Source of the DNA: Formivibrio citricus
GTDB taxonomy: Bacteria; Pseudomonadota; Gammaproteobacteria; Burkholderiales; Chitinibacteraceae
Length of the DNA stretch: 64,000 bases
Assembly: GCF_900115065.1 (NCBI RefSeq)
Contig: NZ_FOVE01000005.1
Coordinates: forward strand, 122,011-186,010
Direction: 5' to 3'
The translations under genes and the position numbers were made by a program. Within the stretch, counting starts at the first letter, position 1. Each line of letters begins with the position of its first letter. Of the stretch, positions 26,487 through 36,854 are shown piece after piece. Under the pieces are notes generated by a model, which made no database searches, was not told the origin of the DNA, and was given only the letters and a program-made list of their open reading frames with translations.

Positions 26487-28184
26487 TCAGGAACTACCGT
26501 GAGCAGCGGTGTAACGGCTTTTCTGGCGAAAATCTTCGATTGCCTCATCCAGATGCGCATGGAAATGATCCCAACCCAAGGCCTCGACCACGCCATAACG
26601 CGACAGGGATTCACGCAACGGCCGGTTGCAGCGCGCGAAGCGCAGATGGATGCCCTTTTCGCGCAGTTCGCGATGCAGGGCCAGAATCATGTCCGCCGCA
26701 GTCACGTCGATTTCCACGATGGCCTGCGCATCGATCACGACCCAATCCACTCCAACATTGCGCGCAACCAGCCCCTTCAAGCGCGCAACGAAATAACCGG
26801 CATTCGCAAAAAGCAGCGGCGCATAGAAACGGTAAATAATCAGGCCCGGCATGGTGCAATAGGCGCCATTCGATTCTGCTTCGCCGACGTCATGGAAGCC
26901 CGCCCGCCCGGAAACCTCGCACAGCATGGCGTCGTAAGGCCGGGAAAATGACCGGATCAAATGCACCAGCGACAAAAAGATGCCCACCAGGATACCGGGA
27001 ACGATACCGACAACCAATACGCCGGCAGTTGTCAGCACGGCGAACCAGGCGGAAGGCCGGTCCAGTTTGAACAAGTGGCGCAGGGCACGGGGTTCGAACA
27101 GGTGCATGCCGGCATGGATCAACAGCGCCGAAACCGCCACGGCCGGCAAGTGGTTGAGCGCCTTGGTCAGGAAAAACAGGAAGAATCCGACCAGCAGCGC
27201 CGCGATCAACCCCGACAACTGGCTTTGTGCGCCGGCAGAGTGGTTGAGCGTGGTTCGCGACTGACTGGCCCCGAGCGCGAATCCGCCCACCATGCCGGCC
27301 AGAACGCTCGCCACGCCGATGCCTATCAGTTCCTTATTGGCATCGCTGGCTTCATGATTGCGCTCGGCGAAGGCGCGCCCGAGCAGAATCCCGGCCGGCA
27401 TGGCCAGAAGCGCCACGCCTACGGCGACCGGAAGCAACTGGATCATTTCCTGAACACCGACAATCGGGGGAGAAAACCCCAATTCGGGAACCGGCAGCGG
27501 GCCGACCATGGCCAAACCGAAATGGCGGAAATCCAGCCAGAAATCAAGGCCGATCAGTACGCCGAACACCAGCAAGGGCGCGGGCCAGCGCGGCGCAAAC
27601 CTGCCGAGCACCGCAAACACAAGCAAAACACCCAACCCGGACAACAGGCTGGGCCAGTGCCATTCGCCATGCCGGGCAACGAATTCTTGCACTCGCGACA
27701 TGAAATCCGTCTGTTCGACATCGATCCGCCCGAGTCTGGGCAACTGGGCGGCAATCAGGATCAGGGCCGCCCCCTGCATGAAGCCGATCAGGATAGGCTT
27801 GGAAAGAAAATCGGCCATCGCGCCCATGCGCGCAAGCGCGGCAATCAGCATGAACGCGCCGACCATGATGGCTAGCAGGCTGGCCAAACCGGCCGCGCGC
27901 CAGGGGTCGCCCTCTGCCAGCGGGGCGATACTGGCCGCGATCAAAAGACAGATGGCCGCATCCGGACCAACAATGATTTGCCGGGAAGGACCGAAAAAAG
28001 CGTAGGCGAGCATGCCCACCACCGCCGTGACCAATCCGGTTTGCGGCGGCAATCCGGCCAGTTCCGCATAGGCGATCACGGAAGGGATCACCAGCACGCC
28101 CACACTGACCCCCGCAAACAGATCCGCCTTCAGCCATTTGCGTTGATATTCCCGCAAGACGCGCCAGCCGGATTCGACCGCCAT
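26487..28184 (-). CDS. SulP family anion transporter with STAS domain
   Basis: The 565-residue protein has about 10-12 membrane segments beginning with LKADLFAGVSVGVLVIPSVIAYAELAGLPP, the SulP signature, and includes FALGASQSRTTLNHSAGAQSQLSGL. The C-terminal STAS domain spans about 440-560 (VVIDAQAIVEIDVTAADMI). SulP proteins move sulfate, bicarbonate or other anions, commonly with Na+ or H+; the substrate is not given by sequence. The ATG ending at 28184 is preceded by a strong AAGGAGG; an upstream extension is open but unsupported. Confidence 0.9.
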   Translation of the reverse strand: MAVESGWRVLREYQRKWLKADLFAGVSVGVLVIPSVIAYAELAGLPPQTGLVTAVVGMLAYAFFGPSRQIIVGPDAAICLLIAASIAPLAEGDPWRAAGLASLLAIMVGAFMLIAALARMGAMADFLSKPILIGFMQGAALILIAAQLPRLGRIDVEQTDFMSRVQEFVARHGEWHWPSLLSGLGVLLVFAVLGRFAPRWPAPLLVFGVLIGLDFWLDFRHFGLAMVGPLPVPELGFSPPIVGVQEMIQLLPVAVGVALLAMPAGILLGRAFAERNHEASDANKELIGIGVASVLAGMVGGFALGASQSRTTLNHSAGAQSQLSGLIAALLVGFFLFFLTKALNHLPAVAVSALLIHAGMHLFEPRALRHLFKLDRPSAWFAVLTTAGVLVVGIVPGILVGIFLSLVHLIRSFSRPYDAMLCEVSGRAGFHDVGEAESNGAYCTMPGLIIYRFYAPLLFANAGYFVARLKGLVARNVGVDWVVIDAQAIVEIDVTAADMILALHRELREKGIHLRFARCNRPLRESLSRYGVVEALGWDHFHAHLDEAIEDFRQKSRYTAAHGSS

Positions 28185-28312
28185 CGCCCCCTCCTTCTCT
28201 GCAGACAGCCTGCACTGTTCTTCTACTTGTGTGAACGCTTCGAATTCAAGCCGTTTTGTAACCGGCATCAACAAAGCCTACAATTGATTTATAGCGTTCA
28301 GGGAGCAAGACC

Positions 28313-28990
28313 ATGCGCCCAATTGCTCACCGCGGGTTTTCCCGCATCGCACCGGAAAACACCTTGGCAGCCTTTGCATGCGCACTCGCTGCCGGTTTCA
28401 GTAGCCTGCACACCGATGTACGCCTGTCGGCCGATGGAGAGCTGGTGCTCTACAGCCCCCGCGTCACGCCTGAAGGCCATCCCGTGGCTGCACTTTCTCG
28501 CAGTGAACTATCCCTGTCCGCAGGCTATTTGGTGCCGACATTGGTCGAGGCCCTAGATGCCTTTCCCGATGCTTTCTGGAATATTGAAATCAAAACCCCT
28601 TCCGCCGCACCTTTTTTCATGGAACTCGCACAAAACATGTCACTGGATTCGGGCAAAATATTGCTCTCGTCTTTCAGGCATGAAATCATTGTGCAAGTGG
28701 CAGAGCTGCTGAACATCGAATGCGGTCTGCTGGCTGCCCACCGTCCGCCAGCGCTCAACACCCTGCTCTATGCCGCCATGCCACATCCGCGCTTGCGCAC
28801 GCTGATATGGCATTACGAAGCACTCGATATCACCCTGCTGGAACAAGCCAATGCATTAGGCTTTCACAACTGGGCTTATGGCGCCGAGACCGATTATGAA
28901 CACCAGTTGTGCCAGGAATTCGGCATACAGGGAATCATCACCGATTACCCCGAATTTTTCGGCTTATCCGTCTCTTCCGGATTGCAGTAA
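28313..28990 (+). CDS. Degenerate glycerophosphodiester phosphodiesterase-like protein
   Basis: The 225-residue protein fits the GDPD TIM barrel: AHRGFS with H6/R7, APENT with E15/N16, NIEIK with E92/K94, and GIITDYPE at the end. Two catalytic or metal positions are changed. The usual E-x-D is H33-T-D35, and the second catalytic His with its Asp (normally HD) is S48-P49. It may therefore be inactive or act on another substrate. The reading frame is intact, and its stop is 26 bases before the sensor protein start, so the pair may be co-expressed. Confidence 0.75.
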   Translation: MRPIAHRGFSRIAPENTLAAFACALAAGFSSLHTDVRLSADGELVLYSPRVTPEGHPVAALSRSELSLSAGYLVPTLVEALDAFPDAFWNIEIKTPSAAPFFMELAQNMSLDSGKILLSSFRHEIIVQVAELLNIECGLLAAHRPPALNTLLYAAMPHPRLRTLIWHYEALDITLLEQANALGFHNWAYGAETDYEHQLCQEFGIQGIITDYPEFFGLSVSSGLQ

Positions 28991-29016
28991 CCATGCAGGC
29001 AAGGAATATGTAGTTC

Positions 29017-31839
29017 ATGTTATCGATCCGTAACACATTGATCCTTGCCTTCGGGGGCCTCATTCTGGCCGTAATGATCCCGCTGGGCATGCTGGTTCAC
29101 GGCGAAGCACGCAGAATTTTGGTCGAAGCCACGCTGCACAACACCCAGCAAACTGTAGCCCTGCAAAGCCAGCGCATTGCCGAATGGCTCGATGGCAATG
29201 AAAAAGAGCTCGCGCTGTTTTCCGAACTCGACATCATCCGCGAATTTTCGCCCGACAAGATTCGCCCTTATCTGCAACGAAAAATAAGTGCCCGGAAAGA
29301 TTTTCAGGAAATTTTTTATGCCACGCCAAGCGGCAAGGCCTGGTCCACACAAACCCCCCAGCAAACATTCGACGTTTCCGACAGGGATTTTTTCAAAGCC
29401 ATCCTGAAAGAACAAAAATCCGACACGCTGCTTTCGACTGCGGAACATGGCAAGGAGGACGGCAACGGCAGGTTTTTCATTGTTCGCGCCATATTCTCCC
29501 CGACCACGGAACGCATCGGGTTGCTCGGCGCCAGCATTCGGCTCGCCGTACTGAATCAACTGGTAACTCCAGCCAATTTTCACGATGGTTATGGCTGGTT
29601 GATCGATCGCAGCGGACAGATCATTGCCCACCCGCAATCCCAGCTACGCCTGAAACTCAACGTGACGAGAACACCCCAAACGGACGGCTTTGTGGGATTG
29701 GACAGCATTGGCAAGCGAATGCTGGCCGGCGAGACGGGGCACGGCGAGATCACGACGCAGGATGGTGAAAAACGTCTGGTGGTATTTACGCCGGTTCCCG
29801 GAAATTCGGGCTGGAGTTACGCTCAAAGCATTCCGACAGGATCGCTGTTTGCGCCAGTCAAGCAGCTTTCCGTGCTGATCGCCTTGACCGTTTGCGTCGC
29901 CCTGCTGGGCGTAATTGCACTTGTCTGGGCACTCTCCCGCCGCATCAGCAAACCGATTGAACTGCTGGCAACCCATACCCATCGCCTCTCGCAAGGGCAT
30001 TTCAGCGAGCATCTGGAATTCCCGGACCGGACCTCACGCGAGATCCGCAACCTGATCGATGACTTCAATCGCATGGCCGGTAATATCGATACCATGGTGA
30101 ACAATCTTCTGGTTTCCGAACGCTCCACCGCGCTCGTCAACGCCGAGTTAGCCAGCCAGCAGAAAGCACTACTGGAAAGCGAAGAACGTTACCGGCTAGC
30201 CATGGATGCCGCCAACGACATTCTCTGGGATCTGGACCTGCAAAACGGCAAAGCTGTCATCTCGAAACGCTGGGAGGAGCTGCACGCATTTCCCATTCAA
30301 ACGCCCGATGACTGGTTTGGCGCCTTGCGGGAACTGGTGCATCCGGAAGACTGGCCTGCCACGCAAAAAAAACTGGATGCCACCCTGGCCGGCCGCACGG
30401 CACTGTTCCAGGCCGAATTCCGGCTGAAACTCAAAAACGAGCGCATGGTCTGGCGCCTGTGCCGCGGCAAGGCCCTCAAGGATGCCGAAGGCCGGGTAAC
30501 ACGCATCTGCGGATCGATTTCCGACATTGATGAACAAAAGGAAAGCCACAACAAGATTCGCCAGATGGCTTTTCACGACTCGCTGACCGGGCTTCCAAAC
30601 CGTTGGTATTTCATGGAATGCCTGCGCAATGCCTTGGCAGGCGAAAAACCGCAGGGCGGTGCACTGCTTTTCCTGAACATCAACAACTTCAAGACGCTCA
30701 ACGATCTGTTCGGCCACCAGGAAGGCGATGCCCTGTTGAGACTGGTAGCCAGCCGACTGAACGACCTGTGTCACGAAAACAGCACGCTGGCACGCTTGGG
30801 CGGTGACGAATTCGTGATGCTGCTTCTCGACGTTCCTGACGAAAAAACCCTGAGCGAGAGCATCGAAGGGCTGCTGCGTTTCATGCGCGCCCCTTTCGAT
30901 ACCAGGCTGCGCGAGCATCGCATCACGGTTTCGATCGGCGTCTCGTTCTTTCCGCACGACGGCACGGAACCTTCCGAGCTCCTGCGCAAGGCGGACATGG
31001 CCCTGCAGGCCGCCAAGGATACCGGGCGCAACAGCTGGAAGATGTTCGACCCCAAGATGTTCGAGCGGGTGCGCTATCGAGGGGAAATGGAACAAGCCTT
31101 GCGCCAAGCGCTCCATTCGAGAGAATTCGAGCTGCACTACCAACCTCAGCTCGATATCGCGTCAGGGCGCATTCTAGGCTTCGAGGCCCTGTGCCGCTGG
31201 ACCCGGCCGGATTACGGCCCGGTATCGCCCGCGAAATTCATCCCGCTGGCCGAAGAAACCGGGCACATCCAGGCGCTGGGCGAATGGATATTGAAAACGG
31301 CCTGCTTCCAGCTGGCGCAATGGCAGCGCGCGGGCTTCGGGCACGTCGAACTCGCAGTCAATGTCTCGGCGCTGCAACTCAAGGACGGGTTCACCGAGCG
31401 GCTCAAGAGCATGATGGAAAACGCCGGGATCACGCCGGAACGGCTTGAAATCGAAATTACCGAATCGGTGATGATGCAATCCTTCCACAACCAGCTGGCC
31501 ATCCTGGACGAACTGCGCGCGATAGGTGTGCGCATCTCGCTCGACGATTTCGGTACGGGTTACTCATCGCTGAGCTACCTGCGCCAGCTTCCCATACAGA
31601 CGGTCAAGATCGACAAATCCTTCATCGACCACATGGAACAGGACGAAACCACGCGCCATATCACGGAAAGCATCATTTCACTTTCCCACGGGCTGAAGCT
31701 CAGGGTCGTGGCAGAGGGCGTGGAAACCGTTTCGCAACTACAAATGCTGCGAGAAGCCGGTTGCGAGATCGCACAGGGTTACCATATCGGCAAACCCATG
31801 CCGCCCGGCGAGGCGGAAAAAATGCTCGCACCCAAATGA
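29017..31839 (+). CDS. Sensor diguanylate cyclase/phosphodiesterase (Cache-HAMP-PAS-GGDEF-EAL)
   Basis: The 940-residue protein has TM1 (about 7-27), a periplasmic Cache-like sensor (about 30-285), TM2 (about 290-310), HAMP (about 311-365), a PAS region (about 390-520), GGDEF and EAL. The GGDEF signature 595-599 is intact, but the usual DxD metal site is N554-I-N556. The EAL half has E723-A-L, NVS, EITES, DDFGTGYSS and QGY, all intact. It may therefore act mainly as a phosphodiesterase. No RxxD inhibitory site is seen five residues before GGDEF. The periplasmic domain should bind a small ligand. Confidence 0.9.
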   Translation: MLSIRNTLILAFGGLILAVMIPLGMLVHGEARRILVEATLHNTQQTVALQSQRIAEWLDGNEKELALFSELDIIREFSPDKIRPYLQRKISARKDFQEIFYATPSGKAWSTQTPQQTFDVSDRDFFKAILKEQKSDTLLSTAEHGKEDGNGRFFIVRAIFSPTTERIGLLGASIRLAVLNQLVTPANFHDGYGWLIDRSGQIIAHPQSQLRLKLNVTRTPQTDGFVGLDSIGKRMLAGETGHGEITTQDGEKRLVVFTPVPGNSGWSYAQSIPTGSLFAPVKQLSVLIALTVCVALLGVIALVWALSRRISKPIELLATHTHRLSQGHFSEHLEFPDRTSREIRNLIDDFNRMAGNIDTMVNNLLVSERSTALVNAELASQQKALLESEERYRLAMDAANDILWDLDLQNGKAVISKRWEELHAFPIQTPDDWFGALRELVHPEDWPATQKKLDATLAGRTALFQAEFRLKLKNERMVWRLCRGKALKDAEGRVTRICGSISDIDEQKESHNKIRQMAFHDSLTGLPNRWYFMECLRNALAGEKPQGGALLFLNINNFKTLNDLFGHQEGDALLRLVASRLNDLCHENSTLARLGGDEFVMLLLDVPDEKTLSESIEGLLRFMRAPFDTRLREHRITVSIGVSFFPHDGTEPSELLRKADMALQAAKDTGRNSWKMFDPKMFERVRYRGEMEQALRQALHSREFELHYQPQLDIASGRILGFEALCRWTRPDYGPVSPAKFIPLAEETGHIQALGEWILKTACFQLAQWQRAGFGHVELAVNVSALQLKDGFTERLKSMMENAGITPERLEIEITESVMMQSFHNQLAILDELRAIGVRISLDDFGTGYSSLSYLRQLPIQTVKIDKSFIDHMEQDETTRHITESIISLSHGLKLRVVAEGVETVSQLQMLREAGCEIAQGYHIGKPMPPGEAEKMLAPK

Positions 31840-31840
31840 A

Positions 31841-31867
31841 AACTGCCACGCAGATCGCGTGGCAGTT
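31841..31867 (-). terminator. Terminator of the bacteriohemerythrin gene
   Basis: A perfect 11 bp stem (AACTGCCACGC/GCGTGGCAGTT) with 5-base loop is followed on the minus strand by TTCATTT. It also lies just after the convergent sensor gene stop and may help end both transcripts. Confidence 0.75.
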
Positions 31868-31887
31868 CCGGGTTGCACCTGTTGCAT

Positions 31888-32295
31888 TTACTCTTCAGCG
31901 GTCAGACGCACGGCATCGGACAATTTCTTGTCCGATGTCACCTCATGGAAAGTCAGCCATTCTTCAAGATAGGAAAACAGGTTCCCCGTCAACGCGACAG
32001 AACCGGCATTGAAGCGCACCAGTAACTCCTGCACCTCTTCAAGCAGCATATCGTGCTCCGCCTTGTGCTTGGCGTAACCGGGATAACCCATCTTCTGCAT
32101 CAACGCTTCCTCGCGCTGGAAATGCTCTTTCGTTTGCCCGATCAACTGGGCAAACAAATGCGATTGCTCGCTGACCAATGCGCCCGAGTCCACCGCCTCA
32201 TACAACAGGTTGATGTACTCCGCCAGCATCCGATGGTCGGTATCGATCATGGGGTGGCCCACGCAGTACTTGTCAACGTTCGCGATGAAAGACAT
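31888..32295 (-). CDS. Bacteriohemerythrin
   Basis: The 135-residue protein has hemerythrin-type diiron ligands: His in CVGHPMIDTDHR, HFQREE (H-x3-E), HKAEHD (H-x3-H) and FHEVTSDKKL (H-x4-D). Such single-domain proteins bind oxygen reversibly in a four-helix bundle and serve in O2 sensing, storage or delivery. The start ending at 32295 (MSFIANV) follows GGAGGGAG; the upstream extension is not conserved. It is convergent with the cyclic-di-GMP sensor gene and followed leftward by a terminator. Confidence 0.9.
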   Translation of the reverse strand: MSFIANVDKYCVGHPMIDTDHRMLAEYINLLYEAVDSGALVSEQSHLFAQLIGQTKEHFQREEALMQKMGYPGYAKHKAEHDMLLEEVQELLVRFNAGSVALTGNLFSYLEEWLTFHEVTSDKKLSDAVRLTAEE

Positions 32296-32395
32296 CCTCT
32301 CACTCCCTCCGTTTGCTGCAGCCTGACCCTCGGGCCGCAATCCCCTTTTTTCATCCCGGTATTATGAACCGGCTGGCGAAAAACAGGAATCTTGT

Positions 32396-34708
32396 TTATC
32401 GCTTGATTTTCAGTCCGGCCAACGCCGCAGACAAGGCATTTTGCGGCTCTGGCTGGCGACCAGCAACTCGGGGTTGCCGGCCGGAATGCTCACGCTTGAT
32501 CTCACCGGAACCGGCATGATGATGCGCGCTGTCGGTCAGGCGCATCGTCAACGCAATCCGCTTGCGCGGCAGATCGACTTCCAACACCTTGACCTTGACC
32601 ACGTCGCCCGCCTTCACAACCTCGCGCGGGTCTTTGACAAAGCGGTTCGCCAGGGCCGACACATGCACCAGGCCGTCCTGATGCACGCCGATATCGACAA
32701 ACGCGCCGAAGTTGGTCACGTTGGTGACCACCCCCTCCAGCACCATGTCGACCTTCAGATCCTTGAGATCCTCCACGCCCTCGGCGAAGCTCGCCGTCTT
32801 GAATTCGGGGCGCGGATCGCGGCCCGGCTTTTCCAGCTCGGAAAGAATATCCTTCACGGTCGGCAAGCCGAACTGCTCGTCGGTAAACTCGGCCGGGTTG
32901 AGTTTCTTGAGAAACGCCACGTCGCCGATCAGTGCTTTCACGTCTTTCTGTACTTTGGCCAGGATTTTCTCGACGACCGGGTAGGCTTCAGGGTGGACAG
33001 CCGAGGCATCGAGCGGGTTGTCGCCGTTGCCGATACGCAAGAAGCCTGCGGCCTGCTCGAACGCCTTGTCTCCCAGACGCGGCACTTTCATGAGCTGGCG
33101 ACGGTTGGCAAAAGCGCCGTGCGCATCGCGGTAACTGACAATATTGGCCGCCAGCGTCGGCGTCAGGCCGGATACGCGCGCCAGCAAAGCGGCGGAGGCC
33201 ATGTTCGCATCGACGCCGACCGCGTTCACGCAATCTTCGACCACCGCATCAAGCATGCGCGCCAGTTCGGTCTGGTTCACGTCGTGCTGGTATTGGCCTA
33301 CGCCGATGGCCTTGGGATCGATCTTCACCAGTTCCGCAAGCGGATCCTGCAGGCGCCGGGCGATCGAAACCGCTCCGCGCAGGCTGACATCGAGATCCGG
33401 AAATTCACGGGCAGCGAGCTCGGAGGCCGAATAAACCGAGGCTCCGGCTTCGGACACCACCAGTTTCTGCATGCCGAGCTCAGGATGCCGTTTGATAAGT
33501 TCACCGGCCAGCCTGTCTGTTTCGCGGCTCGCCGTGCCATTGCCGATGGCGATCAGCTTGACCTGATGCTGGGCGCAGATCGCGGCCAGAACGGCAATCG
33601 ACTGGTCCCACTGGTGACGTGGCTCGTGCGGATAGATCACCGCAGTATCAACAAGTTTGCCAGTCGCATCGACCACGGCGACCTTCACCCCGGTGCGGAT
33701 ACCGGGATCGAGACCCAAAGTTGCCTTGGGGCCAGCCGGCGCGGCAAGCAACAGGTCTTTCAGGTTGGTCGCAAAGACCTTGATCGCCTCAGTCTCGGCA
33801 GATTCGCGCACCCGGCCCAAGAGCTCCGTTTCCAGACTCAGAAAAATCTTGGCGCGCCAGCTCAGGCGCACGGTATCGGTCAGCCATTTGTCTGCGGCAC
33901 GCCCCGCGTTGGCAATGCCGAATTTCTTCGCGATCTTCAGCTCGCAAACACCGGGGCCAGCCGGCTTGGCCGCGGCATCAAGCTCTTCGGGCAAAACCAG
34001 CGCCAGATTCAGTACGCCTTCGTTGCGTCCGCGCAGCACGGCCAGGGCGCGGTGGGAAGGCATCTCGCGCAACGGTTCGTGGTAATCGAAATAATCGGCA
34101 AATTTCGCGCCCTCCCCGGCCTTGCCTTCGACCACCGCGGTTTTGACATGCGCCTGGTTCCAGAGGTAATCGCGCAATTCGCCGATCAGGCCGGCATCTT
34201 CAGAAAACTGCTCCATCAAGATCGCACGCGCGCCGTCGAGCGCAGCCTTCACGTCCGCCACACCTTTCTCTGCATTCACATATGCAGCCGCTTCCGCTTC
34301 CGGATTCAGACCGGGATTGCCAAGCAAGCACTCCGCCAAGGGTGCAAGCCCCGCTTCGCGCGCGATCTGGGCCTTGGTGCGACGTTTCTGCTTGTACGGC
34401 AGATACAGGTCTTCCAGGCGCTGCTTGTTGTCCGCTTCCAGGAACTGGGCGTGCAACTCATCGGTCAGCTTGCCCTGTTCGCGCACACTGGCAATGACTG
34501 CTTCGCGCCGTTCTTCCAGCTCGCGCAGGTAGCGCAGGCGCTCTTCGAGCAGGCGCAATTGCGTATCGTCCAGGCCGCCGGTCACTTCTTTGCGATAGCG
34601 GGCAATGAAGGGCACGGTCGCGCCTTCATCAAGCAGTTGGACAGCGGCGGCAACCTGCGCTTCGCGACAGGCAAGTTCTTCGGCAAGACGTTGCAAAATG
34701 GATTTCAT
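32396..34708 (-). CDS. tex: Tex family transcription accessory/RNA-binding protein
   Basis: The 770-residue protein has Tex N-terminal helical domain with [17 protein letters not shown], a YqgF/RuvX-like nuclease fold at about 320-450 ([17 protein letters not shown]), helix-hairpin-helix region near 500-570 and a C-terminal S1 domain ([29 protein letters not shown]). Tex affects transcription of virulence and stress genes and binds nucleic acid; the molecular function is incompletely known. Length and order are standard. The gene is isolated, between convergent/divergent neighbours. Confidence 0.95.
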   Translation of the reverse strand: MKSILQRLAEELACREAQVAAAVQLLDEGATVPFIARYRKEVTGGLDDTQLRLLEERLRYLRELEERREAVIASVREQGKLTDELHAQFLEADNKQRLEDLYLPYKQKRRTKAQIAREAGLAPLAECLLGNPGLNPEAEAAAYVNAEKGVADVKAALDGARAILMEQFSEDAGLIGELRDYLWNQAHVKTAVVEGKAGEGAKFADYFDYHEPLREMPSHRALAVLRGRNEGVLNLALVLPEELDAAAKPAGPGVCELKIAKKFGIANAGRAADKWLTDTVRLSWRAKIFLSLETELLGRVRESAETEAIKVFATNLKDLLLAAPAGPKATLGLDPGIRTGVKVAVVDATGKLVDTAVIYPHEPRHQWDQSIAVLAAICAQHQVKLIAIGNGTASRETDRLAGELIKRHPELGMQKLVVSEAGASVYSASELAAREFPDLDVSLRGAVSIARRLQDPLAELVKIDPKAIGVGQYQHDVNQTELARMLDAVVEDCVNAVGVDANMASAALLARVSGLTPTLAANIVSYRDAHGAFANRRQLMKVPRLGDKAFEQAAGFLRIGNGDNPLDASAVHPEAYPVVEKILAKVQKDVKALIGDVAFLKKLNPAEFTDEQFGLPTVKDILSELEKPGRDPRPEFKTASFAEGVEDLKDLKVDMVLEGVVTNVTNFGAFVDIGVHQDGLVHVSALANRFVKDPREVVKAGDVVKVKVLEVDLPRKRIALTMRLTDSAHHHAGSGEIKREHSGRQPRVAGRQPEPQNALSAALAGLKIKR

Positions 34709-34845
34709 GCGGGGAGTTCAACCAAACCAGACGAGGGGCGGATTGTACCAGTGCATAACGGCGCGCTGAACCTTCGCGGCAAAACATGGATCGTCCATAC
34801 CTGCATGCTATATTGAACCTGTACCCCTCAGCCCAACCCGACAAT

Positions 34846-36243
34846 ATGCGTATCAGCAAAGCCATTGCTCAATCAGCAAACGCATTCCTTCAGTGGCTGC
34901 ACGAGAAAACTTTTTCCCAATCATTTGCCGTGAGCACGGCGGCCCTGGTTTTTCTGGCCATTGTTTTGTCCACCGAAGTCCTGTTGCACTTTCATGAGAG
35001 GGAGGCGATCTCGGAACGCCGCGCAGCCAGCCTGGCCTTTGCCAGCCAGCTTCGTGCACGGGTCGACCGGGAGCTGAACGCGGTTCTGTACCTGTCGAGC
35101 GGCTTGAGCAGCTATCTGGTGGTACGCCACCAACAACTCAACCAGAGAGAAATGCGCGACATTCTTGCCACCTTGCATGGGAACAGCCGTCACATCCGCA
35201 ATTTCAGTGTCGCTATCGGCCATAAAGTCGCTTATGTCCATCCCTTGGTCGGCAATGAAAAAATCGTTGGTATCGACTACCGGGAAATCACTGCGCAGTG
35301 GCCGGCCATCAAACTTGCCATCGAAAGCGCAAAGGGTACTTTGACCGGCCCCGTGCAATTGCTGCAGGGCGGAACCGCCTTCATCTACCGCACGCCGATC
35401 CTGGTAAACGGCCAGTATTGGGGGCTGCTATCCACCGTCATCGACAGCCATTCATTCTTTGACGCGGCATTCAGGGAAATCGATTCCGAGCGTTATGAAT
35501 TCGCCATTCGTAGCGGCAACGCTTCATCGGCAGAAACCAACGCGATCTGGGGCGACATGGCCTTGTTCTCCGACTCTACCGCAACCCGGCTTGAGGTAGA
35601 GGTTCCCAACGGAAAATGGTTCTTCGCCGTCCGCCCCAGGCAGGCCAGCGGGACAAGCATGCTGGTATGGATCATCCGCATCATGGGCTGGCTGCTGGCA
35701 CTACTGAGCAGCGTCGGCGTAGGCGCACTGTTGCGCCAGCGCAGCGAACTCGCTCGCCATGCCGGCTTTGACAGCCTGACCAATCTGCCCAACCGTCGCC
35801 TGTTTGACGACCGCCTTGACCAAGCCATCCGCCGGCACACCCGAAACGAGAACCAGCAAATCGGCATCCTGTTCATCGACCTGGACGACTTCAAGGAAAT
35901 CAATGACCGTTACGGTCACAAGGTAGGCGACATCACCCTGCGCACGACTGCGTTACGCATCCACGACGAGGTCCGGATCAGCGATACGGTCGCACGCTGG
36001 GGAGGCGATGAATTTGTCGTCATCATCGAAGAAGCCGACGCCGATCTCATGAACCAGTTGACGGAACGGCTTCGCCAGCATGTCGGCAAGCCTTTTGAGG
36101 CCGAAGGGAAAATCATCGAAATAGCAGCTTCGTTCGGGTCCGCACTCTATCCGGGCGATGCATCCACCTTGGCAAGCTTGCTTGAGTTGGCGGATCAACG
36201 CATGTACACGGAAAAGCAACGCCACAAGGACGTACTCCCCTGA
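34846..36243 (+). CDS. CHASE-domain diguanylate cyclase
   Basis: The 465-residue protein has one membrane helix near 28-46, a periplasmic CHASE sensor domain (about 60-265), a second helix near 275-300 and a GGDEF domain (about 315-462). GGDEF is at 386-390, the DxD metal site (FIDLDDF) is intact, and RxxD (R377-I-S-D380) lies five residues before GGDEF, the product-inhibition I-site. It should make cyclic-di-GMP and be subject to feedback. CHASE domains sense extracellular small molecules, cytokinin-like or others. The ATG at 34846 is preferred because a 20-residue extension from 34786 has no ribosome site. Confidence 0.88.
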   Translation: MRISKAIAQSANAFLQWLHEKTFSQSFAVSTAALVFLAIVLSTEVLLHFHEREAISERRAASLAFASQLRARVDRELNAVLYLSSGLSSYLVVRHQQLNQREMRDILATLHGNSRHIRNFSVAIGHKVAYVHPLVGNEKIVGIDYREITAQWPAIKLAIESAKGTLTGPVQLLQGGTAFIYRTPILVNGQYWGLLSTVIDSHSFFDAAFREIDSERYEFAIRSGNASSAETNAIWGDMALFSDSTATRLEVEVPNGKWFFAVRPRQASGTSMLVWIIRIMGWLLALLSSVGVGALLRQRSELARHAGFDSLTNLPNRRLFDDRLDQAIRRHTRNENQQIGILFIDLDDFKEINDRYGHKVGDITLRTTALRIHDEVRISDTVARWGGDEFVVIIEEADADLMNQLTERLRQHVGKPFEAEGKIIEIAASFGSALYPGDASTLASLLELADQRMYTEKQRHKDVLP

Positions 36244-36404
36244 CTGTTTCAAGATCATCCAGTTCCGGATCGCCACGGCATCATCGCTTCACTGCCTGAA
36301 AAGCAGATCACCGTTTATATCAAAAACAAATAAACATATTTCTATTGCTTATATACAATCATGCTTTCCGCAAGACTCGGGTTTCGTTGAAAGGGGCCTG
36401 CAAG

Positions 36405-36770
36405 ATGGAAATTATTCTGCTGGTGTTGATCGGATTGAGCGCCGGGATCGCTTCCGGACTGTTCGGCATTGGCGGCGGCGTCATCATCGTCCCCGCCCTG
36501 CTTTACCTGCTGAAGTTCCCCGTTCATCGCGCCATCGGCACCAGCCTTGCAGCGCTGCTGCTGCCAATCGGCGCAGCCGCCGCCTTCACCTATTTCCGCG
36601 CTGGCCATGTCGACATCAGGGCAGCCATCATCATCGCACTAACCCTGTTTGCGGGAGCATGGGGCGGGGCCATGATCGCCACGCGGCTGGACAGCAGTAC
36701 ATTGCGGATTTTGATGGGGCTGTTCCTGATCGCGCTGGGCGTCTATACGCTGCTGTCCCACAAGGGATAA
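36405..36770 (+). CDS. TSUP (TauE/SafE) family protein, half length
   Basis: The 121-residue protein has 3-4 membrane segments with the TauE/SafE signature SAGIASGLFGIGGGVIIVPAL and RAIGTSLAALLLP. Full members are about 250 residues with two such halves; this is a natural single half, so it likely dimerises. TSUP proteins export sulfite, sulfoacetate and other sulfonates or anions; the substrate is unknown. The ATG at 36405 gives a helix right at the N-terminus. The cupin gene follows 84 bases downstream. Confidence 0.83.
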   Translation: MEIILLVLIGLSAGIASGLFGIGGGVIIVPALLYLLKFPVHRAIGTSLAALLLPIGAAAAFTYFRAGHVDIRAAIIIALTLFAGAWGGAMIATRLDSSTLRILMGLFLIALGVYTLLSHKG

Positions 36771-36854
36771 GCGCCCGCACACGGCCCCGATCCGCCGTGA
36801 CCGCCCGCCCCGGCTCGGGTATATTGGCACCCCCGATCCAATCCGATATTCGCA

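Noticed and set aside
32441..34816. A 791-codon open frame on the plus strand opposite tex
   Set aside because: It is the mirror frame of a GC-rich real gene. Its translation has no domain, and the minus-strand frame is a complete Tex protein.
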